From Eumeta japonica (lineage: Eukaryota; Arthropoda; Insecta; Lepidoptera; Psychidae): a DNA stretch of 64,000 bases. Below are positions 1-10,563 of the stretch, one piece after another. Numbering within the stretch: the first letter of the stretch is position 1; the number at the start of each line of letters is the position of its first letter. The stretch is taken from contig BGZK01000153.1 of NCBI GenBank assembly GCA_005406025.1, positions 434,001 through 498,000 on the forward strand, given 5' to 3'. The position numbers and the translations under genes were made by a program. Below the pieces are notes generated by a model, which searched no databases, was not told the origin of the DNA, and saw only the letters and a program-made list of their open reading frames with translations.

Positions 1-868
1 TGTTTTGCAACGCACAGTCAATCACGAATTTAAGAGTTAAGCCCTTTATTATACATCGAATTTTTTCGTTTGCTAGATTAATTTAATTTAGCATATATAT
101 ATAGCTTGAAAAGCGGTCATTCGAGATTAAAGCTTTTCGAGCTTTCGTAAGTAATCCAAAAATAACGAGCCAGCAATTAAATGTAGCTTTGAGACGGGCG
201 TCCCTTCGAAGGGGCCGTTATCGATGCGTCGTGCGCGGCGCGTGTCCGCGCCCAGATAGCCGTACGCTCCGACTGCTCGGCGCGCGTTTGAGGGTTATGT
301 AGTTTCAAACAGATTACGTTTTAGATTGAAGGGTTACCCGCGACGATTTCCAGAGTCCTATCGATATTTTTTGGTTATTTTTAATACGAGATTAATAATA
401 ATACAAACTTTACAAGGTTAGACGCACTTCGATATGACAGCAATGATACTATATTTTTAATGGTGGTTAAGATAACATGGATTAGAAAACAAACGTAATG
501 GCAATGTTAATATACTGAATTTGGATAATCACATTCTGCGATCCCGTCTTGTTGTAAAGCCAGGAATATGATTTACGACTCTCCATATATAATAAATGGG
601 GAATCATATTTTATATCGATATTAAATCAATATCATATAATTACATTTTTAAAGTAAATTTACGTTTTAATAGTCAACACTCATATCTACTTCAGTGTCG
701 CATCTCCGTACTTTTGGTAGTTCGGTGAAAATTTTCTGCCTTTTTCCGCCTTTTTTTCGGAGAAAAAATCCAGCTGTCAGTTTATAGAAAGTATAGATCA
801 TATTCGAATTTTAATGTAATGACGTCGCAACAATAAACGGTTTTACAATCTGGACTTTTATAGTCTGA
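1..868. other. Non-genic DNA at window edge
   Basis: A+T-rich sequence with no coding signal I can support. The exception is a compact G+C-rich island at about 186-300, listed separately. Positions 301-868 hold only short A/T runs and nothing recognisable. Confidence 0.6.
186..300. promoter_or_regulatory. G+C/CpG-rich island, candidate conserved non-coding element
   Basis: About 115 bp rich in CG dinucleotides within A+T-rich flanks. It contains the 12-bp palindrome cccttcgaaggg, an ATCGAT core and repeated gcgcg steps. No open frame is convincing. This is one of many similar islands in the window. A regulatory role is inferred from composition alone. Confidence 0.3.
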
Positions 869-905
869 CTAGCTTTGGCCGTGACTTCGTCGGCGTAGAA
901 GTCGA
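869..905 (-). mobile_element. Helitron-like 3' terminus
   Basis: Read on the minus strand the sequence ends ..gccgacgaagtcacggccaaagCTAG followed by T. CTAG occupies 869-872 and the adjoining host base is at 868. A short GCCG/CGGC stem lies just upstream. This fits the Helitron rule of a 3' CTRR end preceded by a small hairpin and inserted 5' to T. The same kind of ending occurs at 35125-35161. Confidence 0.6.
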
Positions 906-968
906 AAACGGTTCTAATAAGATTTTAATCGCTTTTTTACGTTATTAATTTTTTGTAACATTTAAATG

Positions 969-999
969 ATGCGCTTTTCATGTAGCAAGAAAAGCGCAT
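969..999. repeat. 11-bp-stem hairpin in Helitron relic
   Basis: atgcgcttttc (969-979) and its exact reverse complement gaaaagcgcat (989-999) are separated by 9 nt. The hairpin lies about 100 bp inside the Helitron 3' end, which is farther than the terminal hairpin normally sits. Confidence 0.6.
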
Positions 1000-1725
1000 G
1001 ATCACTGCCCTTACTTATGTGCTTAGAATTTACTTTACCGATTTAACAGAATTGCAAAATTCTATATTATAGTCGACCATCCAGCCATTTACTACTGCCA
1101 TGTCATTTAATTTAAGTGTAAAACCAATGTCAGCCGGAAGTCATCTTCTGTACTGTGGGTAACCAGCGTCGCCTGTCTGTGTATCTCTCAAAAATTGTCT
1201 TGGATATTTTTTGTTACATTTATTATCTTTCATGCAGGAAGAATTATTATTAAGGTTCCCACATGGACCGTGTACCGTATTGTTATTTATTGTGTCGTAT
1301 AAAATAGGATCTTCATTTGGATTTAATATTTCAGCATATATAAGTTAATCCACCATGTAAAGTGAAATGCGATTAACCATACACAACAATATGTGTATGC
1401 GAGGCAGACCCCGTTTCTGTTATTCGGTAGAGAACATGAAACAACGTACCTCTCCAAATATTTTTCCTTTGGTTAGAAGTGCCATTATTTTCTTAACTTT
1501 AAGGTGAAAAACCCTGGCCATTATTATGTCTTGTTTATCATAACTCTTTTGCTCAGGCAAAAGCATCCGTAATTTTATCACATCGAGGATTGCAAGTAAA
1601 TGTTATAAAGAGATTGGGACGAACGTAGTGGCGCATGTACGACACGGCGCCTTCTGTCCTCTCATGTACATAGCGTGGCCTCTCAGTAAAAGAAGAAGCA
1701 CTACCTTTTGATCCAGCTGATCAGC

Positions 1726-2629
1726 ATCAACGTTCTGTTTTTCTATCGAATTTACGATAATCAGAAGGTTCATTTTGGCTCTATTTTTTTTTTGATTTCT
1801 TGAGTTGTAATTTTCTGACCACGTTGGTAACCCTAGCTCTGTGTTTCTTCGACTTATTCTTTTGTTACTTATTAGTCAAACTAATGTCATTTTGAACTGA
1901 TGCATGGGTAGTGAATGTTGGAAATTCTGTGCAATTATTTGTACAAAGAAATAATTAAATCTGATTCACATTCAGATTCAATAATTGTATAAGTAGGCGA
2001 ATGAAAGTCTTGCACAACATTAGAAATTGGTACAGTTTGAGTAAGCGTAAAAGATACAGCTATTTCAATGTGTCATTTTTTGACTATTCGACGCTCATTA
2101 GTGTTATTATCACCATCGGCATCAGCGTAGGCATCAAAGTGACTGTTAGAAAGATCTTCAGAAAAATGAAACATTTTGATAAGTCGGTCTTCTGTACTAA
2201 ATTTGGCATACAGGTTGCGTTCGATACAATTCAAATACAAATGGGTATATTTGATCGGCTGCAACTAACTTGCAGAAACCGCCACATCTACAGTATTGTA
2301 ACATATCTAAGGTAAACTCTTCTTTTGTCCCATGATTGTTACCATGACGTCATGAGACATAACTGCAAATTTATTCCAATTGTTCGTCACATGACGCCCA
2401 ATTTCTTTACGAACATCCATTGAGTGTTCTTGTATGCCGTGCAACAAACGAGAAAGCGTACAGAAAAGGCATCATTGGTACAATAGTATGATTTATTAAT
2501 TTCCCATTGATGTTAACCAACTCTGCTCATATTTTAAAACTTCTTATTTTGAATAAAATCGGATTGAGTTTTCAAACATGTGTCAAAATAAAATGTATTT
2601 TAAATCAAAAGCACTAAGGAGTATCGATA
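1726..2629. other. Unassigned region upstream of the Helitron Rep relic
   Basis: On the minus strand this lies 5' to the Rep homology, so it could be the non-conserved 5' part of the same element. Two overlapping frames exist, 2001-2315 (+) and 2073-2264 (-). The minus one has an acidic DADGDNN stretch but matches no family I recognise. I regard both frames as chance openings and cannot place the Helitron 5' end. Confidence 0.35.
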
Positions 2630-3225
2630 TCAACTTCGAAGCAACTCATCCCCAAAATAACTTTCTACCGCTTTTCAACCCCGTTAGGGGATGAATTTCA
2701 ATAAAATACGAAAAACGTCTTCCATAAATTCTGTTAGAGAATGTTTATGCAAAATTTGAAGTAGATTGTATCACGTTATCCCATACAAACTTTGCCCTCC
2801 TTTTACACCCCCTTAGGGTTAGAATTTCGGAAAATTCTTTCGTATTGGTTGCCTACGTCATACAAAGAACACACCCTCTAAATTTCAGGTCTCTACAATC
2901 ACCGCACTGAAAAAAATATTTCTAACCAAGTTCGAATTTGGCTTGGTTAAATATATTTTGTTGTAATAACTGAATAATTCGTTGTATTAACAAATAATAT
3001 GTGTGATTTAACCAATCGGATCAATCGTACCGACATACAGGTTGGTTAAGACAACCAAAATATTGATTCGCTCAAAATCAATAATCCAAATTCATTGTGT
3101 TATTCAAATTTATGGTTGGAATGACCAATTTTTTTTTCAGTGCGGTTTAGGCTGTGCATTGATTCATCAGTCAGTCAGTCATTCAGGACAAAGCATTTTA
3201 TATGTATAGATTTTATTGCCTAGAA
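2630..3225 (+). repeat. Lepidopteran-type interspersed repeat, split by a MITE
   Basis: Contains the phrases 'tttcaaccccgttaggggatgaatttc', 'cacccccttagggttagaatttc', 'tgcctacgtcatacaaag', and then 'ggctgtgcattgattcatcagtcagtcagtc'. I recall this order from a common lepidopteran repeat. The continuity between the 'aaatttcaggtctctac' part and the 'ggctgtgcattgat' part is interrupted by the inserted element at 2901-3146. Confidence 0.65.
2901..3146. mobile_element. 246-bp MITE with A-rich inverted termini
   Basis: The left end accgcactgaaaaaaa (from 2901) is matched by the reverse complement at the right end (tttttttcagtgcggt, to 3146). That gives near-perfect terminal inverted repeats of about 16 bp. 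The interior has repeated ggttggttaa/taaccaa motifs and no coding capacity. The host repeat resumes on both sides, so this is a true insertion. I see no clear target-site duplication, so I do not assign a superfamily. Confidence 0.75.
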
Positions 3226-3591
3226 ACATAACCGTAGTATTTATGAAAGTACACCTATAGGTAGTTTTACATTTTCGATAAATACAAATCACCAGTTCAA
3301 TCTTGACATACCGAAACCAGTGATTCTAGGACCTACTAGGTCTATGTCGTAAATGGCATTTCAAATTGATTTTTGATTCGGCTGCTTCGGAATTTATGAG
3401 AAAAATATTGTTGTATGTTATTATTCATATTATTATTCGATCGACGACAGTGAAAATAAAAATGATTACGTTTTATCAAGATTAGTTTTTCAATCATTTC
3501 AATCGTAAATTTTATGACCAAATTAAATGTAATGATTTATTTTAATAGTATTTCGAATGGGTATTGTCACTAACAACTAACATATTTTCTT

Positions 3592-3634
3592 ACAGGAGAT
3601 CGCAAGGCTTATAGAAAAGGTGCCAATAGAATAA
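3592..3634 (+). other. Possible terminal exon (weak)
   Basis: A good acceptor context (ctaac branch-like site, ttttcttacag ending at 3595) is followed by a 12-codon open stretch EIARLIEKVPIE ending in TAA at 3632-3634. AATAAA-type signals follow at about 3656 and 3704. Another phase stays open for about 31 codons. The stretch is too short to identify and such acceptor strings occur by chance in A+T-rich DNA. I give it as a candidate only. Confidence 0.15.
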
Positions 3635-3640
3635 GTTTCT

Positions 3641-4490
3641 TTTATATTTATGATACAAATAAAAATTATCACAACGCGGATTTTATATAAAATAAGGTGT
3701 TACAATAAAACGAGAAATGGAAACATAATGGATACGATCTAATTAGTAAATACGTTGACCACAAATATCTTAATACTTTAACTGAACAATTCTTCTATGC
3801 ATATACGATATCTATATTGGAAACGGCTGTAATGATTTCGTTAAAAAAACATTTTAGTAAGGATTTCTTTCTCAAGTTTGTCTCTAAAGGTATCTTCCGT
3901 AGGAGAATGAGTATTTTTTAAAACTTTGCTTTATTTAGCACTATTTCGTGATATTCTGAAATAGTTACATTGTTATTATTTCGTTGTTTTTCAACGAAAA
4001 TCGCGCTACACAAAATATTCTACACATACCACTACATAAATAAAATATGTTCATATATTTTTCATATTATGTTCTATATGCATATTGTGTATTTACATTT
4101 TTCTTATTAAAAATGAACTTAGTAACTTTATACATAGAAAATGTCATATTTACACGGGAAAGTCGTAAGACGCCGAGCAAAGTCCATTAATTAAAATATT
4201 AAAAAATCCTATCGGTCTGGATTTTGAACGACTATAAATACAACATTTCAGCAATCAAATAAAATACCTATAATATTATCTTTATGACTTAGCATGACTA
4301 ACTTCGTCTTTTATATTTCGTTGTAATCTGATCTGAACAGTGGATGCTGTTCACAGTTGTCGGTACAACATAAAAGTATTCAACAGACGCATCTTTTGTC
4401 TTAGACTGTACACCATTATTTATGTGTAACTCGAAACAGACACACGAAAGCGTGTTACGTAAAAAATAAACAGTGTGTCGCATTAAACTA
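3641..4490. other. A+T-rich non-coding stretch
   Basis: No open frame, repeat or motif I can support. Poly-A/T-rich throughout. Confidence 0.5.
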
Positions 4491-4494
4491 ACTG

Positions 4495-4700
4495 TCCTAG
4501 AAGAAGAGTGATCGCGCCAGGCGGAGTTTACAAGACTGCAGGTGCCCGGCCGCCGGAACTGGCAGATCAATTACTTTCTCAGACACTTTTAAATTCCGGC
4601 AACATCGGGGAAAATGGGAAATCCGTTCTTTATCCTCTGCACATCTCACACTATCCCGCTCGTGAAAAGTACGCCTTGATCGATCAACCATAGAGGCATA
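4495..4700. promoter_or_regulatory. G+C-rich patch, candidate conserved element
   Basis: Markedly richer in C+G than its surroundings (cgcgccaggcgg, ggtgcccggccgccgg). Short frames are open on both strands (4508-4693 on +, 4497-4691 on -), which is typical of non-coding G+C-rich DNA. No family match is recognised. It could be an exon or a regulatory element; the latter seems likelier from the two-strand openness. Confidence 0.25.
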
Positions 4701-5161
4701 TAGATCGTTTCAAGTTATGCGGTATTATGGTCTGGTGGCATATGTTATGGTTCTCCTGAACTCTACGCTTCAAATAATACACAAAATACTGTTATTAATA
4801 TTATGTATTGGAAATAATTTTCATTTAATCTATAATTAAATATATGACAAGGTAAGCTTATACTCGATATTTATATTGGACTTACGATTTATTGTCGAAG
4901 GTTTTTTTATATTGCGTTCGGCGATATTTTAAGATGTATCCTTCGCTTTGAATTTAATTGGTATTATAGTAATTCAAAAAAAATAAACATTGTTGATTAT
5001 TTTTCATTGTACGTTTTTGGATAATGAATTGTAAAAACGTAGGTGATGTTCAGCTTCGAGACAAACATTAGTATTGACAAGGAAATATTATTTGTCATAA
5101 ATTGGTATCCATTTGCTTCTATTAAGAGTTTGATATTAAACTTGTTTTTAAGTTCTAAAAG
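4701..5161. other. A+T-rich non-coding stretch
   Basis: No feature I can support. Confidence 0.5.
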
Positions 5162-5875
5162 CTGATGAGACACCTTAAAAAGCTGGTAAAGAGCATGTCG
5201 GGCCTTGCTCAGTGTAGGATTCCGTAGTCGGTACTACAAAAAAATGCACCACAGATGTAAAAAAATACGTTGTTGTACCTTGTTTTCCGCAAAAAATTGG
5301 TATAAACACTTTAGCCACCTATAAATAGAGGAACAAATAGGTATATAGACTATTACTCTTAAACTAGTGTAAACTAAAGTGCACCAGAAAAGAGCGTATA
5401 TTTTCATAGCATTTGCGTCCTTTTGTTAAGAAGCATAGTTTTTAAGCAATTACAAAAAATATGGTATATCCGATCACGTTTAAAACAAATATTTGTTGAA
5501 AGTATTACCTTTGTAATTTTTTCATCTTTTTTGAATATACAGTTTAAAAAATAAAAGGGGGGACATAATTTAAGCTATCTATTTTTCGAGTGATTATTTC
5601 CGAAAATATCATAATAACTAAACTTTTTTAGAAACCTTAGTGTTTTAAAAGGACGATGGAAATATGTGCCACACATTGATGGTCTCTAAAAAAAATGTTT
5701 TCAGCTTCTAGCTAAACAGCGGCTTATACAAGACATGCACACTCCACATTTCATCACCATATATATCTTGTAGTTTTTGAACAGAATGCCTGTGACATAC
5801 GGAAGGTCGGACATAATGAAATTATAAGTGTTCTCTTTCTGCCATTTTGGTTCGGAACCCTAAAAATCTTTCGAT
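5162..5875 (+). repeat. Lepidopteran interspersed repeat with 'cggaaccctaaaaa' tail
   Basis: Begins near 'ctgatgagacacctt' and carries 'gagcatgtcgggccttgctcagtgtaggattccgtag', 'gattatttccgaaaatatc' and 'tatcttgtagtttttgaacag', ending 'ccattttggttcggaaccctaaaaat'. The order matches a widespread lepidopteran repeat as I recall it. The copy is diverged and has no coding capacity. A piece of the same family end is at 11790-11880. Confidence 0.7.
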
Positions 5876-6576
5876 CACCTAATTGATAATATAATATATT
5901 AAAGTAGGACGAGTGGAATCAAATTTTAAATACCCATAACTGACGTACTTGCACAATAAAACTGATTAATGCCAATAAACCAAAAACTATGTTAAATTGG
6001 TACCTAGTGGGGGTGTGAGACCTACGTACCGTTTTGGAACGTAGCACAAGCTCCTGTTACGCTATACCGGTTACCTAAATCTTATTTTGATATTTTGGTA
6101 GGATAATAACAATCATTTTGGGTTTAGTTTTCGAAACATGATGGTCACAAGCGGTCAACATAAAATAAATAGGTTTAAAATAAATTAATTTGATTTAAAG
6201 TATTTCAACGTGCTTTTAAAATACCTATTAAAGAACATCGGACCGGTCTGTCTTTAAAAGAGCAATTTCTTTTCCATTTCATTTATTATACAATATTATC
6301 ATATATTTAAAAGTATTAATCATTTTAAAAAGATATCAAACGTTTTACACGTCACATTGAGTTATGTTTTTAATGCCGTAATAACTAATCTCGCCGTTTT
6401 TCTTGTTTTGGCGTGTCGTGTTAATTTTTGTTTTCTCACTGCAGTTGAAAAGTTCCAAACCGTGATCTCCGCAACACGAAACAAAGGATGTGATTTAATG
6501 AAACTTATATTATTTAAAATAGATTTTGAAGTTGTACAAGTAAATCGATTGCAAACTTTTCTTTCCAACTTTTCAC
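5876..6576. other. A+T-rich non-coding stretch
   Basis: Nothing recognisable. The frames at 6357-6641 (+) and 6362-6616 (-) run into the adjoining CA repeat and look like chance openings. Confidence 0.5.
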
Positions 6577-6616
6577 AGGCATACACACGCACGCGCGCAC
6601 ACACACACACACACAC
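6577..6616. repeat. (CA)n microsatellite
   Basis: Mixed acacacgcacgcgcgcac followed by an uninterrupted (AC)n run. It creates shadow frames on both strands. Confidence 0.9.
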
Positions 6617-7404
6617 TCTTTACATAAATTGTTATAAATGAGACCCAAAATTAATCGGTAATTAGTGTTGATTTGGAAAACGATAGAAAAGATATAATTC
6701 ATATATTCGCGCGCAAAAATGTAGTTACGTGATATGACACCATTATGTCGATTTGTCAGTATCAAATTGGCTGGGAAACTTGACACAAAATGAAATTGCA
6801 TTTCGACAGGTGAAAAAATTCTGAAAAAACTTTCTTATTTTGTGTTCCCGGCAGCTTAATTAAGTTTTCAAACAAGCTTTTTTTAGTAGAACAGAGTGTT
6901 TAAATTAGTGAAAAGTGGAGAAAGCTGCAAGGAAACATATCCTTGTATCTGCAGTCTTTATAATGCTATCCTTGTATTCTAAAAACCCATCCAGATAAGT
7001 TTTATTTACACGTCTAAAGTATATTTAGTCTCAGAATTAGAAAACATTGAAAATTTGTAATTTCCTTTCAAATTGAAATTTGTTGTAAATAGATAATGAT
7101 ACAAAAAATCGTAAGAACTACAAAAGTTTAATTTGTATTAACTTATTGAAAAAAATTTCTAACTTTGATTGCAAGCAAAACATGAAGTCAAGTTTAGATA
7201 GTATTAAAATGTAAATAAAAAAAATAAATATTTTGGAATAAGATAGGTCAGATGTTGTTATTTATAGATCTCATCATAGAAGGTACTTTTAATTATTTTA
7301 TTTTAGTTATTTTATTAACAAAATATAGCATCCCAAATAAATTTTAAAGTAGTAATTCTGTCGTCTTTGTTATTATTTCAAGATTTTCTGCAAAAGCATA
7401 ATAA
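6617..7404. other. A+T-rich non-coding stretch
   Basis: No supported feature. Confidence 0.5.
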
Positions 7405-7510
7405 ATTGCAAATGATTAGACCAAACCAGATCAGGCCAAGCCAGACCAGATCAGACGACACCAGACGTGCCGCGTTGTCTGACACGGCACGCATGCGCGC
7501 ACAGACATCA
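7405..7510 (+). repeat. Degenerate 'accagatcag' short tandem repeat with a CG-rich hairpin
   Basis: Variants of accagatcag/accagac recur about six times between 7418 and 7465. They are followed by gtgccgcg..cacggcac, an 8-bp-type inverted repeat, and then catgcgcgc. An in-frame opening (7367-7552) over it is low complexity and is not treated as a gene. Confidence 0.5.
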
Positions 7511-8054
7511 TCAATTATCAAAACAGCTTTACAGGTGCTTCTTGGCGGTTAGAACTTAGAAATTTAAAATTGAGTACCGTTGAAAATTGGAATTTTAAAA
7601 ATTGGAGTGCAATCAATTTCTCTCCGAATTTTTCAAAATTTCCTCTTTTGTTTATGAAACATTTATTGATATGAGCGGAATAAATGGGTTTTAAATAAAG
7701 TCGGTATATGAAGTTAAAATAATGGAGTCACTATAAATAATAAAATGTAGGTGGCGATTTAGAAATTAAATAGAACGAACACACAACATTATATTCATCA
7801 ATAGAGATTGTGAAACTTCTTGCAGCATTTAGTATCAATACAGATAAAATAATTACAAAGTCACATTCTGTTCCAATATGATTCTTTACACTGATTTTTA
7901 AAAAGATTTATTTGTCTTCGTAATTATAATAAATCTATATCATTATGAACAACTATTTGTTAAGGCTCACGCAGAATGGACGAAGTTATTTAAGTTAGTT
8001 TAATGTCATTTAAATATATAATATACATTGAAGACGTGACAACAATACGAAGCA
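7511..8054. other. A+T-rich non-coding stretch
   Basis: No supported feature. Confidence 0.5.
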
Positions 8055-8115
8055 AGTTTTGAAAGTCACCGAGGCCCACTGCGACGGCGCCGCGCCTCCG
8101 TTGGCCGGTCGAGGA
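8055..8115. promoter_or_regulatory. Short G+C-rich patch
   Basis: About 60 bp with gcgacggcgccgcgcctccgt inside A+T-rich DNA. Too short to say more. Confidence 0.2.
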
Positions 8116-8287
8116 GTCAAAGTATACATTTTAAATTTAGCCCATTTATTTAAATAGAATCAGGTCACATATTATAACAGATCACAAAATAAAACAATTG
8201 GTTGTTTAAAAGATTATATTCGGATAACGGACAAAACTTTGCCCAGCAAAATTATTTTGTAGAAAATGTTATCACAAATTAAAATAA

Positions 8288-8393
8288 GAAGAAACTTTAC
8301 ACGAAAAGCACTACCCGATAACAGCGTCCGCCGAAATTCCGTTGGAAGTGTTGTTTGAAAATCAAGCTATTGCAATACGTCTACATGAAAAAG
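8288..8393 (+). other. Possible exon ending in a strong 5' splice site (weak)
   Basis: A frame open from 8288 to 8476 (stop TAA at 8477-8479) contains the peptide AEIPLEVLFENQAIAIRLHE. It meets an excellent donor, AAAAAG|gtaagt, at 8393/8394. There is no start codon in the frame and no family match. A G+C-rich island follows at once, as often seen at transcript starts. This could be a non-coding or coding exon, or chance. Confidence 0.2.
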
Positions 8394-8419
8394 GTAAGTG
8401 CTTAACTGAGCATTCAGCA

Positions 8420-8640
8420 CTGAGCTCTATTACTTCCCGCGTCGCACGCGCACCTGTCCCGCCGTGTGTCCGGAACTAATCAGCACGTATTAGTTATTCG
8501 AGGCGCGTAGCCCTTTCGGCTCGCTCTGCCGACGCCGCGAGGAAATAAATGCTCTGATTACGCTTTCAGTGGACACGAACGTCCCCGCCCCCGCCGCCGC
8601 CCCGCCGCCATCGTCGGAGGGACAAAACTCTCCCCACAGT
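8420..8640. promoter_or_regulatory. CpG-rich island, candidate promoter or enhancer
   Basis: About 220 bp dense in CG (cgcgtcgcacgcgcac, cgacgccgcgagg, a run of cccgcccccgccgccgcc). Embedded are homeodomain-type TAAT/ATTA sites (ctaatcagcacgtattagttatt, ctgattacgc). It sits just downstream of a good splice donor. A regulatory role is inferred. Confidence 0.35.
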
Positions 8641-8850
8641 TGAAGGAGATTATATTGTGCGTTCCGGTATAAATTCGTCTTGTTAGCGGGTCCTGTTTAA
8701 AGGATTTCGTCCTTTTTAAGGGTGTGGTACCATCAATTCGAAAAACTGAATTCTCCCGGGCCTAGCCCGGACCGTAATGACGACAAGTGAGAAAAGAAGA
8801 TAAAAATTAAAATAGTTTTTTTTCATGTGGCATTTTCAAGAAGAAAATGA

Positions 8851-9000
8851 GTATGCAAGCCACCAGAGAGTAAGTAGATGGACACTGGCTACCTCAGAGG
8901 AGCCACTGGTGCGTTGCTGGTTTCTTGGATGTTAATAGGATATTTGATAGAGGTGGAGTGGGGTGTTGGATGGGCAGTGTGGCACTAGAATCGTCCCTGA
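8851..9000 (+). repeat. 'ccaccagag..tggtcac' lepidopteran repeat, copy 1
   Basis: Shares with 38489-38670 the ordered blocks 'gc(a/g)agccaccagag', 'gaggagtcacca/gagccactgg', 'tgcgttgctgg', 'aatagga(t)atattt/atatccgatgg' and 'ggagtgg'. I recall this as a common lepidopteran retroelement-derived repeat. Non-coding. Confidence 0.7.
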
Positions 9001-9515
9001 CTGAAAAAAAACCCAATGGTGGAAGCTTTTACTTCACGTGTGCATTCTGTGAGAGTTGATATAATTGATACATAAAAAAGATATCGTTGATACATAACGA
9101 ATACGAACTTCATTTAAACGTGATTATCATATTTAAATTTCATATACATATTTATAGATATATCAGTAACAAATGGCTATATATTTCGCAAGATAAACAG
9201 AGATTTAGGAAAAACTAGCTTTAAAAGGTTTTGACTGTAGAGTCAGTTACTTAAGAGGTTTTCTTAGAAAGTGATTATATGGAAAAAATATTGGTACAAT
9301 AATCGTTGCATAATGCACTTACAATATTTAGGGTTTCAAATGTAAACCTGGTCGTATTTTGAATGTATAGGCGTTATACTTGACTGTATTAATAATTTTT
9401 TATGGCGTTTTGCAATTTTTTTATTTATAAGAAGAATAAATAAATTAGAATCTTAATACACTTGTTGTACTTGTTTTCATAATAATTAGTGGCTTACATA
9501 AAAACAAATAATCTG
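9001..9515. other. A+T-rich non-coding stretch
   Basis: No supported feature. Confidence 0.5.
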
Positions 9516-9519
9516 ACTC

Positions 9520-9745
9520 GCAGACGAAACGAAACCGATACGAAGATCAGTTTCGTTTCGACGTTTCGTCCTGCGCACGATTCGTGGCTAACTTCAATCG
9601 AACGACAACCGAGTCGGCCACCTCCGGTCGCCGGCGACAGAGAACGCCCCTCTGTTTACGCCGATCGCAGTCGCTCTCTTAATATCGGCCATCAGCATCC
9701 GAAGATGTAATAACGCCGCGGGACGGGCGTCGGCCCGTGAAACGG
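9520..9745. promoter_or_regulatory. CpG-rich island with an inverted repeat
   Basis: The island contains cgaaacgaaac (9525-9535) and its exact reverse complement (9550-9560), then a CG-rich tract with ccggtcgccggcg and cgggacgggcgtcggcccgtg. A 73-codon frame (9489-9710) crosses it but has no recognisable domain. Interpreted as a candidate regulatory element. Confidence 0.3.
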
Positions 9746-10560
9746 ACTTATTTGATTTATGACTTCATTTTCCACAAGGGAAGAATGAAATTATCTGTCT
9801 TGGCTCACCCAGAGTACGACAGCTCGCAATCTTGTTTACAGCGCGTCGTGTTATTTGATAATATAGTTCTTGTTTTTCAAATTTCATCTTCTGCTTTTAG
9901 GCGATTCGTCTTTTGCAATTCGATATTTTTCAAGTCTAATTTACGCATTGCTTCAATTAATTCGAACGTAACATTATATTTTTATAAAATGGTTTTTTCA
10001 AAATTAATGATGAAAGAACTGGAAATAGCATCAAGAAGCGTTAATTTTTTCTTAACAAATTTAAAACATGACGTGGAACCAACAGACTCACCTTTATTCT
10101 CTTATACCTTATACCTTTATTCTATTATACCTAGTATAATACTCAGTTGAAATCATACAGATCAGTTAAATTACGATGTCGAGATAAATATTAATCCATA
10201 TGACATTAATGAAATTGTAGTAGATCATTTACGATATGTATAATGTAGATTATTTTCGATTTGTGACATAAACTTTTGCCTAATTTTTTAATTACACGCT
10301 ACTTTTTTGACTTATTTGAATTAATAGCTTGAAAAACAGAAAGCGAAACGCAAAATAGTCATCCGAAGAATTCTTCTAGTTTTTATCAAGTTTAAAATCG
10401 TAATCTGTGTTAGCTACAGCAACAGCTTTTCTTCAAAATTTTTTTCTTTGTTTTTTTTTTTAGTTACAAATTTCTGTTACAGTCAATTTTTAGATGTTTA
10501 AAACACACGGTGCAAAAACTAAAGCGGGGATACAAAGTCAGCGATTCCGGAAACTGAGGA
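9746..10560. other. A+T-rich non-coding stretch
   Basis: The frame at 9737-10150 (137 codons, no recognised domain, A+T-biased composition) is probably a chance opening. Nothing else is seen. Confidence 0.4.
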
Positions 10561-10563
10561 ACC

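Larger units (their letters stand above)
869..1725 (-). pseudogene. Decayed Helitron Rep (HUH endonuclease) fragment
   Basis: This is a rolling-circle Helitron transposase relic, recognised by translating the minus strand across stops and frameshifts. Segments in order from about 1725 down: an ERPRYVHERTEG-like block, then RPNLFITFTCNP (about 1590-1706); after a frameshift near 1585, KIFGEVRCFMFSTE, a stop, QKRGLPRIHILL (about 1385-1450); then NTVHGPCGNLNNNSSCMKD, CNKKYPRQF and GDAGYPQYRR (about 1150-1290); then VVNGWMVDYN and FCNSVKS (about 1040-1095); then SKGSDHALFLL (about 980-1015). These match the conserved Helitron N-terminal domain as I know it. The HUH motif (expected PHxH) reads PRIH at 1393-1404, so the first histidine is arginine. 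The catalytic tyrosines and the whole helicase are missing: homology stops about 110 bp from the 3' terminus, so the element is internally deleted. It has at least two stops and two frameshifts and is certainly inactive. Confidence in the family is high; the 5' limit is unknown. Confidence 0.85.

Noticed and set aside
2073..2264. Minus frame with DADGDNN as a piggyBac-type acidic N-terminus
   Set aside because: The acidic run is too short and no other piggyBac motif is nearby. The neighbouring homology is to Helitron Rep.
9737..10150. 137-codon plus frame as a gene
   Set aside because: Phe/Ile/Leu/Ser-rich product of A+T-rich DNA, no homology recalled and no splice or promoter context.
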